Source of the DNA: Deltaproteobacteria bacterium
Lineage (GTDB): Bacteria > Desulfobacterota > Syntrophia > Syntrophales > UBA2210
Assembly (NCBI GenBank): GCA_030603465.1
Contig: JAUVXT010000030.1
Span: forward strand, 1-15,234
Length of the DNA: 15,234 nt
Reading direction: 5' to 3'
Positions 1 through 6,424 of the stretch are shown here, in pieces. Made by a program: the position numbers and the translations under genes. Within the stretch, counting starts at the first letter, position 1; every line of letters begins with the position of its first letter. The notes under the pieces are model-generated. The model saw only the letters and a list, made by a program, of their open reading frames with translations, had not been told where the DNA came from and did not search any database.

Positions 1-32
1 TATCTCCCTTACAGCTTTTTTAAAAGGAGATA
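1..32. repeat. Imperfect inverted repeat at window start
   Basis: TATCTCCCTT at 1-10 is repeated in inverse, with one mismatch, as AAAGGAGATA at 23-32, around a 12-base T-rich loop. It could be a hairpin of a truncated transcript or part of a mobile-element end. The window edge cuts off context, so no function can be assigned. Confidence 0.35.
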
Positions 33-52
33 TATCAAAGAATCACCGTTCA

Positions 53-133
53 GGGTAACCTATGTCCTGACACTAAAATGAGCGTTAAAAGTAACCTATG
101 TCATGACACTTTTGGGTAACCTATGTCCTGACA
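53..133. repeat. Three direct copies of a ~20-bp repeat, likely mobile-element end sequences
   Basis: The motif GGGTAACCTATGTCCTGACA occurs at 53-72 and 114-133. A slightly diverged copy, GTAACCTATGTCATGACA, lies at 91-108. All three are in the same orientation, separated by about 18 and 5 bases. The complement, beginning TGTCAGGACATAGGTTAC, resembles end sequences I associate with IS481-like transposable elements, but that recollection is soft. No transposase belonging to these ends is inside the window, so they are either solo ends or the edge of an element lying to the left. The irregular short spacers argue against a CRISPR array. Confidence 0.55.
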
Positions 134-143
134 TTTGGCAGAT

Positions 144-233
144 ATGCAAGCCCGAACTGTAAATTTCCACGGCAACGTCAAAGTCATAATTGAAGATGCT
201 TCGTACAAGTCAGGTGCGGTATACGTACCATAG
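144..233 (+). pseudogene. Short orphan reading frame, possible 3' tail of a disrupted gene
   Basis: A 29-codon frame runs from ATG 144 to TAG 231-233. It has ordinary amino-acid composition (VNFHGNVKVIIEDASY is the central part) and is followed at once by a hairpin at 237-257. It starts right after the third copy of the 20-bp repeat, so it could be the surviving tail of a gene interrupted by a mobile element. There is no clear ribosome-binding site and I do not recognise the family. It may equally be chance. Confidence 0.25.
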
Positions 234-236
234 AAT

Positions 237-257
237 TTTCATGTAGGACACATGAAA
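237..257. terminator. Perfect 8-bp hairpin after the orphan frame
   Basis: TTTCATGT at 237-244 pairs with ACATGAAA at 250-257 around a 5-base loop. It lies 4 bases after the TAG of the short frame at 144-233. There is no T-tract, so it is at most a weak or bidirectional terminator, or a remnant of an insertion-sequence end. Confidence 0.3.
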
Positions 258-354
258 TTAACGATTGGGAGGTAAAAAGGCGGCTTCAGGCAACAGTTAT
301 CCGTAAGCAGTGGAGAGCGGCGAGTGAGAGAAACCTTGAGCCAAGTGCCGTTGT

Positions 355-655
355 TTAAATGCCTATCAACGCCAGGCACAAATGCGGTTCGGCTGCCATA
401 TGACGCAAGGCCTTGGCAATAGTAATCATGCGTAAAATGCTGATCGCTAGGTTGCGCAAGGCAGCCATCATGCGGGGCCGGATTTAGTACGCACCTGAGA
501 ACGGTCTTCATCAAACATAATGTCCCGGACGTAGTGACTTCGATTTTCAATCCTCCAATGTCCTCTATTGATATCGAGCAGTTGTGCAGGCGATGCCTTT
601 TCAGGTGATAGACTGCTGATAAGGTAAACCGTCTCAGAGCTTCAATTTCCATATC
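355..655 (-). pseudogene. Decayed C-terminal fragment of an ISAs1-type transposase
   Basis: Reading the minus strand from about 635 downward gives ETVYLISSLSPEKA, then HWRIENRSHYVRDIMFDEDR, then SQVRTKSGP. This is the C-terminal signature of ISAs1-family DDE transposases: the conserved Y-I-S-S-L stretch, GHW.IEN..H and D..F.ED.S..R. At about 467-475 the frame shifts. The next frame continues the family pattern as MMAALRNLAISILR and ends at TAA (complement of 355-357). Upstream of ETVY the frame meets a stop, so the N-terminal two thirds, including most catalytic residues, are missing. The element is therefore non-functional. It marks this flank as a former insertion site. The long minus-strand frame at 239-652 is an out-of-frame read through this remnant, not a gene. 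Confidence 0.75.
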
Positions 656-679
656 TTTCAGACGGGTTCAACGAATAAC

Positions 680-738
680 TTGCCGGGCATCTATTTTGTG
701 TATATAATAAAAAAATTATTTGATATAATAGATATAAT
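680..738 (+). promoter_or_regulatory. Candidate sigma-70 promoter(s) for the GntR regulator gene
   Basis: TTGCCG at 680-685 and a perfect TATAAT at 703-708 are separated by 17 bases. Two more TATAAT hexamers follow at 724-729 and 733-738 in a very AT-rich stretch, without good -35 partners. Transcription from here would leave a leader of about 270 bases before the regulator start at 982. I see no recognisable riboswitch in that leader. Confidence 0.45.
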
Positions 739-742
739 TTGT

Positions 743-760
743 TAATTAGATGACTAATTA
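743..760. promoter_or_regulatory. Inverted repeat TAATTAG-N4-CTAATTA, possible operator
   Basis: A perfect 7-bp inverted repeat with a 4-base spacer sits just downstream of the TATAAT cluster and upstream of the GntR-family gene. Its position suits an autoregulatory operator. It is AT-rich, however, and does not look like the TTGGT/ACCAA palindrome at 1729-1741, so it may belong to another regulator or be chance. Confidence 0.3.
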
Positions 761-981
761 CGACATAGGACTGAACGAAAGGCTTGCGCGGTTGAGGTAT
801 GCTCTCTTAAAACCCGCGTGTGCGTTGAAGGTCAGTTTTTCAATATATCGATGGATGATGCCGAAAGCTCGTTACAATTATGTGGTGATAATAGATGTTC
901 TCGTTTCTAGTTGATTGTGAGCAAGAGGGTGAAAACGGGATAATAGCATATAAAGGGAAGGCTGATAGCGGGGGGTTGAAT

Positions 982-1704
982 ATGGCACAATTTGAACCGA
1001 TCAAGGTGAAAAAACTTGCTGAAGAGGTTGGGCAACACATCAAGAGAAGTATCTTTGATGGGACATTTCTTTCGGGAGAAAAGTTGCCTTCAGAACATGA
1101 CATGGCCGAGCAGTTTGGTGTGAGTCAGATTACGGTACGGCAGGCTGTCAGAGTGCTGGAAAGTGCCGGAATCGTGTACACAAAGCAGGGAGCGGAAGGG
1201 GGGATTTTTGTTGCAGAGGCGGATACTGTTGCTGTTAGCTCCTATCTGTCGGATATGCTCAGGTTGAAGAAAGTTACCCAAAGCGACTTGTTTATGTCCA
1301 GGTTTGTTTTTGAGCCGGACATCGCAGCCATGGTAGCTGCGGGTTGGCAGGAAGGCGATTTAGATGCTTTAGAAGAAAATATTCAACTGGCTCGAACGGC
1401 CTTTGAAAAGGGTGATCCCATAGCCACGAGGATGTGCAATCTGTCTTTTCATCGTATTCTCTGCGCTATCACGAAAAATCCCGTAATCATATTCGCCCTT
1501 AATGCTGTATTTGATGTCCTTGAGGAAAATGTCTTTGCTCTGAAATTACCCGAAAATATGATTCGTGATGAGATTGTTGAGCATGAGATACTCATGGAAA
1601 AAATGAGAGCGCGTGACACGGATCAGATTCGCGTGGAGATGCAAAAACATATTCAGAAAATACATGAAGAATTACGCAGGCAGCAATCCATGACTGAAAG
1701 ATAA
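982..1704 (+). CDS. GntR-family transcriptional regulator, FadR/FCD subfamily
   Basis: This is a predicted DNA-binding regulator that responds to a small organic acid. The ATG at 982 is preferred because the protein then opens MAQFEPIKVKKLAEEV, the usual start of the family, and a G-rich Shine-Dalgarno-like stretch lies just upstream. An in-frame ATG at 895 would add 29 unconserved residues. The product is 240 aa, normal for the family. Residues ~8-80 form the winged helix-turn-helix (SGEKLPSEHDMAEQFGVS, then TVRQAVRVLESAGIV, then a glycine-rich wing). Residues ~100-230 match the all-helical FCD ligand domain. Its metal-site pattern is visible as N153-x3-H157, H201 and H223, with Asn where Asp is commonest. 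It sits directly upstream of the catabolic genes in the same orientation and probably controls them, likely through the palindrome at 1729-1741. The ligand cannot be read from the sequence. Confidence 0.88.
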   Translation: MAQFEPIKVKKLAEEVGQHIKRSIFDGTFLSGEKLPSEHDMAEQFGVSQITVRQAVRVLESAGIVYTKQGAEGGIFVAEADTVAVSSYLSDMLRLKKVTQSDLFMSRFVFEPDIAAMVAAGWQEGDLDALEENIQLARTAFEKGDPIATRMCNLSFHRILCAITKNPVIIFALNAVFDVLEENVFALKLPENMIRDEIVEHEILMEKMRARDTDQIRVEMQKHIQKIHEELRRQQSMTER

Positions 1705-1728
1705 GAGAAAATCGTTATAACGTGATAG

Positions 1729-1741
1729 GTTGGTAACCAAC
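1729..1741. promoter_or_regulatory. Palindrome GTTGGTAACCAAC, candidate operator of the FCD regulator
   Basis: Six-base arms GTTGGT and ACCAAC flank one central base, 25 bases after the regulator stop and about 64 bases before the next start codon. Operators of FCD/FadR-type GntR proteins such as PdhR and LldR have TTGGT...ACCAA cores, so the match and position both fit. No good -10/-35 pair is obvious next to it, so whether it controls a separate promoter is unclear. Confidence 0.5.
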
Positions 1742-1804
1742 TGCCGGGGTAGTAATGTATCTCGAGAAACAAATAAAAATGTTAAAACAGAAGAGGAGGA
1801 AACG

Positions 1805-2995
1805 ATGGCTGATTTAAGTGTGGAAATTGCTGGTGTAAAGTTTAAGAACCCCATTGTGCTGGGTTCGGCAACACCCACGATGGACGCGATACGGATGAAG
1901 CAAGGTATAGATGGAGGGGCAGGCGCCGCTATCGCAAAGTCGCTCTTTGGAGAAGCAGGGAAGTTTGGACGTAATTTTCCAAGACCGAGATTCAAACTGG
2001 CCGACTACAGGGAATATCCGGGTTATCCCGATAAACTTCCCCATGCCTTCACGCTGCGATCTCTTGAAGAGTGTTCCGCATTCGATTATCCCACGTACAT
2101 GGATGATATCAATCGTACAAAAGACCTGATTAAGGATGACGGTGTGTTGATCGCCAGTCTTTCCGGGTCTTCCCTGGAAGAATGGGCGGAAATGTGCGAA
2201 TTGGTAAATAAGACCAATGCCGATTTTGTCGAGTTGAACAATTCATGTCCCTTTGCCGCCGACATGGGTATAAAGATGGGATCCGGCGCCGTCGATATGA
2301 CCTATGAAGCGGTGAAGACCTGCGCCGGCGTCTTAAAGAAACCGTTTTCAGTAAAGATTACACCGCAGACCAATAATCCGGTGGAAGTTGCGAAGCAGGT
2401 GGAGGCGGCCGGCGCCAATGCTGTCAACATGTCGGCGAGGTTTTCCGGAATCATGCTGGATATCGAAACGGCGAGTCCGACCCCCTTCGGAGCCATGGGA
2501 GGATATGGTGGCCCCTATCTCATCGGTTACGGATTGAAACTGGTCAGTCAGGCGGCTAAGGAACTGAAGATTCCCATAATCTCCGGTCTCGGAGTGTGGG
2601 ATTGGCGTGATATCGTGGCCTATACCATGTGTGGGGCAACACTTGTACAATCAGGGGTTGGAATTATGCTTCAGGGGTATAAAGTAACCGGTAAATGGGC
2701 CGAATCTATGTCCGCGTGGATGGATGGCAAGGGATACAAGAGCCTGGATGATATGCGTGGAATCGCCCTGCCTAATATTGTGAAGACCGCAGATGTTCCA
2801 AGAAAACCTGATAACATTAAGGCGGTCATCGATACGACGAAGTGTACCAGGTGTGGTGTATGCCTGCGAAGTTGCTTCTACGATGCCATAACCTTGACGA
2901 AAGTCGGAGCAGTAATTAATCCTGATGCATGTGACGTTTGCGGCATGTGCGTTGAAGTGTGCCCGGAATATGCCCCGAAGTTGCACAAGGTATAG
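1805..2995 (+). CDS. Dihydroorotate/dihydropyrimidine dehydrogenase-like FMN protein with two C-terminal [4Fe-4S] motifs
   Basis: The ATG at 1805 follows a strong GAGGAGG ribosome site; the longer frame from 1730 adds unconserved residues. The product is 396 aa and cytosolic, with no signal peptide. Residues ~1-330 form a DHOD-type FMN barrel: FKNPIVLGSATPT near the N-terminus, VELNNSCPF at 142-150, FSVKITP at 181-187, and IPIISGLGVWDWRDI at 256-270 in the FMN-phosphate region. Residues ~338-390 carry two ferredoxin motifs, with cysteines 347/350/353/357 and 376/379/382/386. The layout matches PreA, the catalytic half of NAD-dependent dihydropyrimidine dehydrogenase, but no PreT flavoprotein partner is adjacent. 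In DPD the catalytic Cys lies in a G-L-A-C-G loop shortly after NLSCPH. Here the equivalent loop reads GIKMGSG (155-161), without Cys. The protein is therefore probably a reductase or dehydrogenase for another unsaturated substrate, fed by a ferredoxin-type electron chain. Confidence 0.8.
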   Translation: MADLSVEIAGVKFKNPIVLGSATPTMDAIRMKQGIDGGAGAAIAKSLFGEAGKFGRNFPRPRFKLADYREYPGYPDKLPHAFTLRSLEECSAFDYPTYMDDINRTKDLIKDDGVLIASLSGSSLEEWAEMCELVNKTNADFVELNNSCPFAADMGIKMGSGAVDMTYEAVKTCAGVLKKPFSVKITPQTNNPVEVAKQVEAAGANAVNMSARFSGIMLDIETASPTPFGAMGGYGGPYLIGYGLKLVSQAAKELKIPIISGLGVWDWRDIVAYTMCGATLVQSGVGIMLQGYKVTGKWAESMSAWMDGKGYKSLDDMRGIALPNIVKTADVPRKPDNIKAVIDTTKCTRCGVCLRSCFYDAITLTKVGAVINPDACDVCGMCVEVCPEYAPKLHKV

Positions 2996-3374
2996 TGTGC
3001 CAGCCGCGGCAACAGTGGTGAAGGATGCGAGATTTCTGGACAGGTATGTTGAGATAGTGAACGGTTGTCATGGCATTTTGCCTGCTGTTCTAGGAGTAAT
3101 GATGGTAGGGGAAATTATGGGTGTCACAAATTGCAGTCAAGGGTTGAATGAAAACGAACTTGAAAGGGGGTGAGGCCATAGAGGTCACAGGGAAAAATAC
3201 GTAGAGGGATATAAGAAAGATCATGGCTATGAAAAGGTGAATGAATCCAAGGGCTGTTCTTCATGTAGAAAAGGTCGAAATTTTTTCTTTTGACAACTCA
3301 ATTTAAAAATTGATTTTTCTTAGATTTAAAACATTACCAGAATAACACTAAAACACAGATAAAAGGGGAACAAC
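2996..3374. other. 379-base intergenic region before the TRAP operon
   Basis: No gene is convincing here. One frame continues from the previous gene's region to 3173 but has no family features. Another between ~3179 and 3292 contains C-S-S-C but has no start codon or ribosome site. The last ~90 bases turn AT-rich and contain promoter-like sequence (TTGACA at 3290). No T-tract terminator was found after the upstream gene, so read-through into dctP is possible. Confidence 0.5.
3290..3326 (+). promoter_or_regulatory. Candidate promoter and overlapping inverted repeat upstream of dctP
   Basis: A consensus TTGACA lies at 3290-3295, about 80 bases before dctP. The -10 element is poor at normal spacing (GATTTT at 3312-3317, 16 bases away), so the promoter may need an activator. 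A perfect inverted repeat, TCAATTT-AA-AAATTGA at 3298-3313, fills the spacer, where a bound repressor would block polymerase. Confidence 0.4.
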
Positions 3375-4400
3375 ATGAAAAAATTTGTTTTTGTTTTAAG
3401 TATTGTTTTAATTTTTGTGTTTACCGTGGGCCTTTACAGTGGAGAGGCAATAGCGAAATCGGATAAAAAAGTAATCAAGTGGAGGCTTGCGGGTGGCACG
3501 CCTCCCAATGATATTGGCTATGAGGGGGTGGTTGAGTTTTGCAAGAATGTCAAGGAAAGGTCGAATGGCCGTTTGGTAATAACCCCCTATCCGGCAAACC
3601 AGTTATGCAAGGCAAAGGATAACTTTCAGGCCACCAAAAAGGGAATGGTTGAGGCAATGTATTCACCAGGCTCTTACTGGTCAGGTATTTTGCCGGAAGC
3701 CAATTGGGAAACAGGTCTTCCCTATACCACGCTCGAACGTTCAGAAGAAATAGCACTTATGTTCGATTATGGATTGCTCGATTTGCTGAGAGAGGCCTAT
3801 GCCGAACACAACATGCATTACCTCATACCCACGCCAACCGGTCAGCGTGGATTTATGTCCAACAAGCCGATAAGGACCATAGAAGATTATAAAGGACTTA
3901 AGGCCAGATGCACCGGCCCCGAGGCAGATTTATTAAGAGAACTGGGCGGGAGTCCGGTATTTATGACGGGAGGCGAGATATATACGGCGCTGGAATTAAA
4001 CACCCTCGATGCCGCCAGTTGGACGATGATGGCGTGGACTCATATGAACTGGAAGGAAGTCGCCAAGTATTATACGCTGCCGCGTACCGCGAATATGATT
4101 GTTGCACTGGTATTAAATATGGACGCGTGGAAGGCGCTGCCCCAGGATCTCAAGAACATTGTCGAGTGGAGCGCTCGCGACTGGATCCTTTATTGTGCGA
4201 GTCATTACAGGGAGGTAGAAGCAACTCAGGAAAACAACATGGAACCTGGCAGGATGATTACGTTGTCTGAATCCGATCAGGCCAAGGTTCAGCAAGCTGC
4301 TTTTAGGGTATGGGACAAAATAGCCGCCATGAGTCCGAGAAATGCAAAGGCGGTTGAGATAATAAAGACTTACCTGAAGAAGATAGGAAGGATTAAATAG
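3375..4400 (+). CDS. dctP: TRAP transporter substrate-binding protein, DctP family
   Basis: This is a periplasmic receptor that captures a carboxylate and delivers it to the DctQM permease. It starts at ATG 3375 after AGGGGAA. The product is 341 aa, normal for the family. Residues 1-27 are a Sec signal peptide: Lys-rich start, long Val/Leu/Phe core, cleavage probably after AIA. The mature part shows family landmarks: KWRLAGGTPP near 35, NGRLVITPYPANQL at 64-77, and TIEDYKGLKARC at 168-179, whose Arg178 corresponds to the Arg that salt-bridges the ligand carboxylate. GGSPVFMTGGEIYTALE at 191-207 and LDAASW at 211-216 follow. The GE(I/L)Y.ALE and DA..W segments recall the 2-oxo-acid-binding TakP-like branch more than C4-dicarboxylate receptors, but specificity cannot be fixed by eye. 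It is the first gene of a complete dctPQM set. Confidence 0.9.
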   Translation: MKKFVFVLSIVLIFVFTVGLYSGEAIAKSDKKVIKWRLAGGTPPNDIGYEGVVEFCKNVKERSNGRLVITPYPANQLCKAKDNFQATKKGMVEAMYSPGSYWSGILPEANWETGLPYTTLERSEEIALMFDYGLLDLLREAYAEHNMHYLIPTPTGQRGFMSNKPIRTIEDYKGLKARCTGPEADLLRELGGSPVFMTGGEIYTALELNTLDAASWTMMAWTHMNWKEVAKYYTLPRTANMIVALVLNMDAWKALPQDLKNIVEWSARDWILYCASHYREVEATQENNMEPGRMITLSESDQAKVQQAAFRVWDKIAAMSPRNAKAVEIIKTYLKKIGRIK

Positions 4401-4419
4401 CCAGCGTATTAAAGGTCCT

Positions 4420-4442
4420 GGGGGAGGGCATTGCCCTCCCCC
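4420..4442 (+). terminator. Strong GC-rich hairpin between dctP and dctQ
   Basis: GGGGGAGGGC at 4420-4429 pairs perfectly with GCCCTCCCCC at 4433-4442 around a 3-base loop, 20 bases after the dctP stop and 18 before the dctQ start. There is no following T-tract. The likely role is partial termination or protection of the dctP mRNA 3' end, giving more receptor than permease, as is common for binding-protein operons. Confidence 0.6.
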
Positions 4443-4460
4443 ACCTATGGAGAACGTAAA

Positions 4461-4982
4461 ATGTTAAAACGTCTGTTGAATACCATTGATTGTATCAATA
4501 AATGGGTGGGGAAGATTGTATCCCTATTAATTATCGTTTTGGTTTTTGAGGTAGTAATCGGTGTTATAGCGAGATACGGCTTTAATCATCCATTTGTATG
4601 GTCTCAGGAAACGGCTTCCTTTATTAACGGGATCTATATCGTTCTGGGAGGAGGGTATGCCCTTCTGCTCAAGTCGCATGTTAACGTGGATGTTGTTTAT
4701 CGCCTCTTCCCTCCACGAGGGAGGGCGTTAGTAGATATATTTACTTCCTCGCTATTCTTTTTTTTCGTTGTTTTGGTGATCTGGCAGGGAAGCGATATGG
4801 CGTGGGAGTCGATAGCGGTAAAAGAACATTTGGCCACAGCTTGGCATGGCCCGGTCTATCCTTTTAAGATTTTTCTCCCAATAGGGGGAACTTTGCTGCT
4901 ATTGCAAGGAGTGGCCAAATTTATTCGTGACTTGGAGATCGTAAAAGGCGGCACGGAAATGGCTGAAGGAGGTAATGTATGA
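4461..4982 (+). CDS. dctQ: TRAP transporter small membrane subunit, DctQ family
   Basis: This is the small inner-membrane component of the TRAP importer. It pairs with DctM to form the Na+-driven permease. The ATG at 4461 has GGAGAA 6 bases upstream. An in-frame TTG at 4431 lies inside the hairpin and is unlikely. The product is 173 aa with four predicted membrane helices: ~17-38, ~50-70, ~88-108 and ~130-155. Family landmarks are WSQETASFINGIYIVLGGGYALL (in parts), then SHVNVDVVY around residues 72-80, and the W..E positions between helices 1 and 2. The stop overlaps the dctM start by four bases (ATGA), which implies translational coupling. Confidence 0.88.
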   Translation: MLKRLLNTIDCINKWVGKIVSLLIIVLVFEVVIGVIARYGFNHPFVWSQETASFINGIYIVLGGGYALLLKSHVNVDVVYRLFPPRGRALVDIFTSSLFFFFVVLVIWQGSDMAWESIAVKEHLATAWHGPVYPFKIFLPIGGTLLLLQGVAKFIRDLEIVKGGTEMAEGGNV

Positions 4983-6292
4983 GTGTTGAAACCATTACCG
5001 TTCTCTTTTTCGGATGTTTGCTCATCTCTTTAATGTTGGGATTGCCTATAGCCTTCGGCCTCGGCGGAGTGGCAATGCTTTTCAGTCTCTTTTTGTGGGG
5101 GCCGGCATCTCTTTATCAGGTAGCCTCTGCCGTATGGGGGACCGGGAACGATTGGCTTTTTGTATGTATTCCGCTCTTTATTTTTATGGGAACGGTTCTC
5201 CAGTTTTCGGGTGTGTCCGATGATCTATATACAATGATGCATAGATGGATGGGACCCGTCAAGGGTGGTTTGGCAATGGGAACCATAATTATAGGCACTA
5301 TCTTTGCCGCGATGGCCGGGATAAGCGGTGGCGCATGTGTTACCCTGGGACTTATTGCACTTCCTGCTATGCTGAAGCGAGGGTATCATAAGAATATAGC
5401 GCTGGGAAGTATAGTGGCAGGGGCGGCTTTGGGTATTTTAATTCCTCCGAGCCTGATGATGATACTCTATGGCGCCATTACCGGTGTGTCTATTGGAAAA
5501 CTCTTCGCAGGCGGCATCCTGCCGGGAATCCTTCTGTCGGCAATGTTCCTCGTTTATATAGGAGTTCGTTGTGCCATCAATCCCCGAATGGGACCAACTC
5601 TGCCCCTTGAAGAACGCTCAAATTGGAAATTGAAACTCGTCTCCCTCAAGGCGGTTCTTCTTCCCCTCTTAATAATTCTGGCCGTTCTTGGGAGTATCTA
5701 TACGGGTGCAGCAACCCCGACGGAAGCCGCTGGTGTCGGGGCTCTCGGAGCCCTCATTTCATCCGTCATTTACAGGAGATTAAACTGGCAGCGCCTTAAA
5801 GAGGCTTCGCTGGAAGCTTTTAAACTGTCGGCCATGATTATGTGGATTGTTATAGGTGCTACCTGCTATCGAAGTGTTTATTCTGCGATAGGAGGGCCCG
5901 AGTTTGTACAGGAGGCATTGTTGGCGTTGCCGGTTGGGCCTTACGCAATCCTTATAGGAATTCAGTTAATTATATTTTTTTTGGGTATGTTTATCGATCC
6001 TGCAGGCATTGTAATGATTGCTACACCAATATTTATGCCCATAGTTCAGGAGCTAGGATTTAATCCCCTGTGGTTTGGGATACTTTTCTGTATGAATCTG
6101 GAGATGGCCTATCTGACACCGCCATTAGGACTCAACCTCTTCTATCTAAAAGGGGTTGCCCCACCTGAAGTTAGCCTGACAGATATTTATCGTTCTATTA
6201 TACCTTTTGTAATAATTCAGGCAATAGGGCTTGCCCTAATCATGATATTTCCACAGATAGCTCTGTGGTTACCCTCTTTGATGGGAAGGTGA
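4979..6292 (+). CDS. dctM: TRAP transporter large permease subunit, DctM family
   Basis: This is the transport channel of the TRAP system, driven by an ion gradient. The ATG at 4979 overlaps dctQ by four bases and is preceded by GGAGG. The product is 437 aa, the usual DctM length, and is almost entirely hydrophobic, consistent with about 12 membrane segments. Conserved pieces are AAMAGISGGACVTLG at 110-124, the LGILIPPS signature at 151-158 and, in the C-terminal half, FIDPAGIVMIATPIFMP followed by the helical end. No truncation or frameshift is visible. The 132-base gap to the next gene has no terminator, so the alcohol dehydrogenase may be co-transcribed. Confidence 0.93.
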   Translation: MSVETITVLFFGCLLISLMLGLPIAFGLGGVAMLFSLFLWGPASLYQVASAVWGTGNDWLFVCIPLFIFMGTVLQFSGVSDDLYTMMHRWMGPVKGGLAMGTIIIGTIFAAMAGISGGACVTLGLIALPAMLKRGYHKNIALGSIVAGAALGILIPPSLMMILYGAITGVSIGKLFAGGILPGILLSAMFLVYIGVRCAINPRMGPTLPLEERSNWKLKLVSLKAVLLPLLIILAVLGSIYTGAATPTEAAGVGALGALISSVIYRRLNWQRLKEASLEAFKLSAMIMWIVIGATCYRSVYSAIGGPEFVQEALLALPVGPYAILIGIQLIIFFLGMFIDPAGIVMIATPIFMPIVQELGFNPLWFGILFCMNLEMAYLTPPLGLNLFYLKGVAPPEVSLTDIYRSIIPFVIIQAIGLALIMIFPQIALWLPSLMGR

Positions 6293-6424
6293 TCTGAAAG
6301 TGTAAAAACGAAAAGTTAGAATCGGTGGGCTGGTTGGAAAACAAATAATAACAGGATGTTAAGCTCATGATAAATATAGTGGGCTATAAGAATATTGATA
6401 ATGCATTTCCTGGAGGAGTGGAAA

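Noticed and set aside
53..133. CRISPR array from the triple repeat
   Set aside because: Spacers of about 18 and 5 bases are too short and uneven, and no cas gene is present.
239..652. 137-aa minus-strand open frame as a gene
   Set aside because: The transposase homology lies in two other minus-strand frames (ETVYLISSL..., MMAALRNLA...). This frame is an out-of-frame read of the remnant.
2925..3173. 82-aa + frame overlapping the end of the PreA-like gene
   Set aside because: It starts inside the ferredoxin motif in another frame, has no ribosome site and no recognisable features. The part after 2995 is non-coding in character.
3179..3292. Small Lys-rich frame with a C-S-S-C motif
   Set aside because: No in-frame ATG or plausible start and no Shine-Dalgarno; too short and unrecognised to support as a gene.
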